The position numbers and the translations under genes are program-made. A DNA stretch of 9,729 nucleotides from an uncultured Lysobacterales bacterium (GTDB lineage: Bacteria > Pseudomonadota > Gammaproteobacteria > Xanthomonadales > Xanthomonadaceae): NCBI GenBank assembly GCA_946886865.1, contig CAMPJI010000087.1, positions 1 to 9,729 of the forward strand. The letters are read 5' to 3'. Shown here in pieces: positions 6,394-9,729 of the stretch. The notes under the pieces are model-generated. The model was given only the letters and a program-made list of their open reading frames with translations. It did no database searches and was not told the origin of the DNA. The stretch's first letter is position 1. Each line of letters begins with the position of its first letter.

Positions 6394-6449
6394 ACCCCCA
6401 CATCCGCCCCGCCGTGGACAATGGCGCACCCGCTTTTCGAGGAACGGCC

Positions 6450-7181
6450 ATGAAGACACCCGCCATCCCACTGCGCGCCACGTTGCTGGCGTCGGCCCTC
6501 GCACTCGCCGCCTGCCAGCCGGCCCCCGATCCGGCACAGGCCGAAGCCGCGCGCGCCCAGGCCGCCGAAGCCGCCGCCGATGCGATGGCTGATCAGTTCG
6601 AAACCGCCTACGCGGAAAAGAACTGGGAGATGGCACGCGCCCACGGCGATGTGCTGCTGGCCGAGCACCCCGGCAGTGCCGCCGCGGACCGCATCCGCGA
6701 GCGCCACCAGGAAGCGACGACGGAGGCCAACCAGGCGCGGGAGGACCGGCGCCTGCAGTCGCTGTGGACCTACCAGACGCAACCCGTCGACGGTGGCGAG
6801 CAGCGCTCGGCCGCGGTCTACGCCAAGGACCGTGTCGACGTGGACGGCAGCGGCGCGCGCACCGTGCGCCTGATCTTCCGCGACCACCCCGACTGGGGAC
6901 GCAGCAGCTACCTGGTGCTGGAGACCGGCGACTTCGACTGCTACGGCGGCTGCCGCGTGCAGGTCACCGTAGATGAGAGCGAGCCGCGCGCCATGGCGGC
7001 CAGTCGCCCCAGGACCGACGAAGCCATCGCGATGTTCATCGAGGACGAGGCCACGCTGTGGCGCATCGCCAACGCCGCGGAGACCGTCGCCGTCGAATTC
7101 CCGGTCGAGGCCGGCGGCACGCGCACGGCGGTGTTCGAAGTCGGTGGGCTCGATCCACTGCGGATGCCGGGCTGGGAGTGA
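6450..7181 (+). CDS. Lipoprotein of unknown function
   Basis: I do not recognise the family of this 243-residue protein. Residues 1-22 are a lipoprotein signal (basic KTPAIPLR, hydrophobic core, lipobox LAAC with C22); Gln at +2 points to the outer membrane. Residues 26-48 are a short alanine-rich, helix-forming stretch (repeated AEAA/AQAAEAAA). A segment at 48-75 (QFETAYAEKNWEMARAHGDVLL) resembles one TPR-like helical hairpin. A charged linker is followed by a mixed, beta-rich domain from about 104 onward, with two cysteines four apart (DCYGGC, C164 and C168) that could form a disulfide in the periplasm. ATG 6450 is chosen because GAGGAA lies five bases upstream and the lipoprotein signal begins exactly there. 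It is flanked by the palindrome cluster upstream and a convergent kinase downstream, so context gives no function. Confidence 0.85.
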   Translation: MKTPAIPLRATLLASALALAACQPAPDPAQAEAARAQAAEAAADAMADQFETAYAEKNWEMARAHGDVLLAEHPGSAAADRIRERHQEATTEANQAREDRRLQSLWTYQTQPVDGGEQRSAAVYAKDRVDVDGSGARTVRLIFRDHPDWGRSSYLVLETGDFDCYGGCRVQVTVDESEPRAMAASRPRTDEAIAMFIEDEATLWRIANAAETVAVEFPVEAGGTRTAVFEVGGLDPLRMPGWE

Positions 7182-7289
7182 CCGCCGTGTCGCCGGTGCC
7201 GTTGCGGCGTCGACGCGGCGCGCCGGGACGGCGGCCATAGCGTTTCAGGCACGGCCGCCTGAATGCCCGTTCGCGGGGGATGCATCCGC

Positions 7290-7324
7290 CTCGCCTGGTG
7301 ACGGCGACAACGGACGCAGGCGAG
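7290..7324. other. Inverted repeat between convergent genes (possible terminator)
   Basis: CTCGCCTG (7290-7297) pairs perfectly with CAGGCGAG (7317-7324) around a 19-base loop, three bases beyond the kinase stop codon. A perfect 10-base palindrome GGATGCATCC lies just before it (7278-7287). There is no T-tract on either strand, so intrinsic termination is doubtful. Confidence 0.3.
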
Positions 7325-7327
7325 TGG

Positions 7328-8260
7328 TTACAGCGCGTACCCGAACTGCTGCTTGAACTGCTCGGCGAACTCGTCGTAGTCGAAGCGCTGGTTCTGCGTG
7401 CCGGGGTGTTCGACCTTCAGCGCGCCCATCAGGTTGCCCATGCGGCCGATGGTCATCCAGTCGTAGCCCTTCTCGATGCCGAAGATCAGCCCCGCGCGGA
7501 ACGCGTCACCGCAGCCGGTCGGGTCGGTCACCCGTCGCTCGTGGGCCGGCGGCACGTCGAAGGTCTTGTCCTGCGTATGGATCTGCGAACCGTGCGGGCC
7601 GCGCGTGGTGATGTAGGCCTTCACGCGCTGCACGATCTCGTTCTCGCTCCAGCCGGTGCGTTCCTGCAGCAGGTTGGACTCGTAGTCGTTGACGGTGACG
7701 TAGTCGGCCTGCTCGATGAAGGCGCGCAGCTCGGCGCCGTTGAACAGCGGCATCGCCTGGCCCGGGTCGAAGATGAAGGGAATGCCGCCTTCCGCGAACT
7801 CGGTCGCGTTCTGGATCATGCCCTCGCGCCCGTCGGGGCTGACGATGCCGAAGGTGACACCGCCGACGTCGCGCACGTGGTTCTCGTACGACCGCATCAT
7901 CGCGCCCGGGTGGAAGGCGGTGATCTGGTTGTTGTCGTGGTCGGTGGTGATGAACGCCTGCGGCGTGAACAGCTCGTCGATCACCTTGACGTGGTCCATG
8001 CGGATGCCGTGCTCGTCGAACCACTCCCGGTACGGCCCGAAATCCTGGCCGACGGTCGCCATGGGGATCGGGTCGCCACCCAGCAGCTTGAGGTTGTAGG
8101 CGATGTTGCCGGCGCAGCCACCGAACTCGCGCCGCATGCGCGGCACCAGGAACGACACGTTGAGGATGTGCACCTTGTCCGGGAGGATGTGGTTCTTGAA
8201 CTGGTCCGGGAACACCATGATGGTGTCGTAGGCCAGCGACCCGCAGATCAGTGCAGACAT
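7328..8260 (-). CDS. PfkB-family kinase, probably adenosine kinase
   Basis: This 310-residue ribokinase/PfkB-fold enzyme phosphorylates a sugar or nucleoside with ATP in the cytoplasm. The N-terminal substrate region shows SLAYD with D12 and GGCAGN (47-52), the family's first signature. The C-terminal signature DPTGCGDAFRAGL (246-258) carries the anion hole and the catalytic base D252. The layout (ICGSLAYDTIMVFPDQF, NVSFLV, GQDFGPYREW, FHPGAM, NDYE, TTRGPHG) resembles M. tuberculosis adenosine kinase more than ribokinase or fructokinase, so adenosine is the best guess; another nucleoside or sugar is possible. ATG 8260 is preceded by AGGAA (8271-8267) at six bases; an open frame to 8461 exists, but its sequence is arginine/proline-rich and unlike the family. 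The leader contains a C8 tract inside a small hairpin (8285-8302). The gene is divergent from mreB. Confidence 0.88.
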   Translation of the reverse strand: MSALICGSLAYDTIMVFPDQFKNHILPDKVHILNVSFLVPRMRREFGGCAGNIAYNLKLLGGDPIPMATVGQDFGPYREWFDEHGIRMDHVKVIDELFTPQAFITTDHDNNQITAFHPGAMMRSYENHVRDVGGVTFGIVSPDGREGMIQNATEFAEGGIPFIFDPGQAMPLFNGAELRAFIEQADYVTVNDYESNLLQERTGWSENEIVQRVKAYITTRGPHGSQIHTQDKTFDVPPAHERRVTDPTGCGDAFRAGLIFGIEKGYDWMTIGRMGNLMGALKVEHPGTQNQRFDYDEFAEQFKQQFGYAL

Positions 8261-8284
8261 CGGCGATTCCTGTGCGAAAGAGCG

Positions 8285-8302
8285 GCGCGGGGGGGGCCGC
8301 GC
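8285..8302 (-). promoter_or_regulatory. Hairpin with an eight-base G/C run in the kinase leader
   Basis: GCGCGG (8285-8290) is complementary to CCGCGC (8297-8302) around six G. G8 spans 8289-8296 on the plus strand, which is C8 in the kinase mRNA sense. The fold ends 13 bases upstream of the kinase ribosome-binding site. A role in translation is possible but unproven. Confidence 0.35.
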
Positions 8303-8318
8303 GGGGCGCGTAGGGTAG

Positions 8319-9590
<1,272 letters not shown>

Positions 9591-9604
9591 ACACCGGGGG
9601 GCAC

Positions 9605-9654
9605 CGCGCACTGGACGGTCGACCGGGCGGCATGCGGTCGACCTGCAGTGCGCG
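9605..9654 (+). other. Strong composite hairpin after mreB
   Basis: CGCGCACTG (9605-9613) pairs with CAGTGCGCG (9646-9654). After a small internal loop, GGTCGACC (9617-9624) pairs with a second GGTCGACC (9636-9643), giving 17 pairs around an 11-base loop. It begins 15 bases after the mreB stop and lacks a T-tract, so it may stabilise or process the mreB mRNA or attenuate downstream mre genes rather than end transcription outright. Confidence 0.6.
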
Positions 9655-9729
9655 TCGCGCGCCCCCTCGCGGCCGTGCCGCACCCCTGACCGCCATGCGC
9701 CGTGCACCCGCACGACGTTGATCCCGCCC

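Larger units (their letters stand above)
6034..6449. other. 416-base gene-free stretch made of a terminator and a palindrome cluster
   Basis: This stretch holds the peptidase terminator, five GTAG-type palindromes in the order plus, plus, plus, minus, minus, and the leader of the following lipoprotein gene. A possible -10 (GACAAT, 6417-6422) precedes the ribosome-binding site GAGGAA at 6439-6444; I could not find a good -35 for it. Short open frames here are fragments through the repeats without coding character. Confidence 0.7.

Noticed and set aside
9695..9721. Short frame or mreC start near the window end
   Set aside because: ATG 9695 meets a stop after eight codons. TTG 9718 opens a frame (Met-Ile-Pro-Pro) that leaves the window at once and has no ribosome-binding site, so mreC cannot be claimed.

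Overview
The window is GC-rich chromosomal DNA, at a rough estimate about two-thirds G+C. It most likely comes from a gammaproteobacterium of the Xanthomonadaceae/Lysobacteraceae (Xanthomonas, Stenotrophomonas, Lysobacter, Luteimonas). The evidence is E. coli-like HslU, UbiE and MreB proteins together with many short palindromic repeats starting with GTAG, the type called SMAG in Stenotrophomonas maltophilia. I see no phage, IS, CRISPR, rRNA or tRNA. Most of the window is housekeeping DNA; the less ordinary content is in the accessory genes and in the intergenic structure.

Layout: (1) 1-507 is the C-terminal part of hslU, the ATPase of the HslUV protease. (2) 722-2525 is a tightly overlapping three-gene unit: a BPSS1780-like multi-pass membrane protein, an ECF-type sigma factor and a four-helix membrane protein that may be its anti-sigma factor. 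(3) 2536-2991 (minus) is a small zinc deaminase resembling yeast cytosine deaminase Fcy1; it converges on the sigma unit with a 10-base gap. (4) 2992-3219 is a divergent control region holding four GTAG palindromes, with a probable extended -10 promoter so close to ubiE that the mRNA may be leaderless. (5) 3220-3996 is ubiE (quinone methyltransferase). (6) 4084-6033 is an M1 metallopeptidase of the leukotriene A4 hydrolase type carrying a lipoprotein signal, closed by a strong intrinsic terminator. (7) 6034-6449 is a gene-free stretch with that terminator and five more GTAG palindromes. (8) 6450-7181 is a lipoprotein of unknown function. (9) 7328-8260 (minus) is a PfkB-family kinase, most like bacterial adenosine kinase. 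(10) 8261-8543 is a second divergent control region with several inverted repeats. (11) 8544-9590 is mreB, the actin-like rod-shape protein, followed by a strong composite hairpin. mreC would be expected next, but the window ends before it can be identified.

The genes do not form one pathway. Functional links visible in the window are the co-translated sigma unit and two nucleobase/nucleoside salvage-type enzymes (deaminase and kinase) at separate loci. No wholly new system is evident. The best leads are the non-canonical ECF sigma unit, the Fcy1-like deaminase, the LTA4H-like lipoprotein, and the palindromes and hairpins at the ubiE and mreB control regions.
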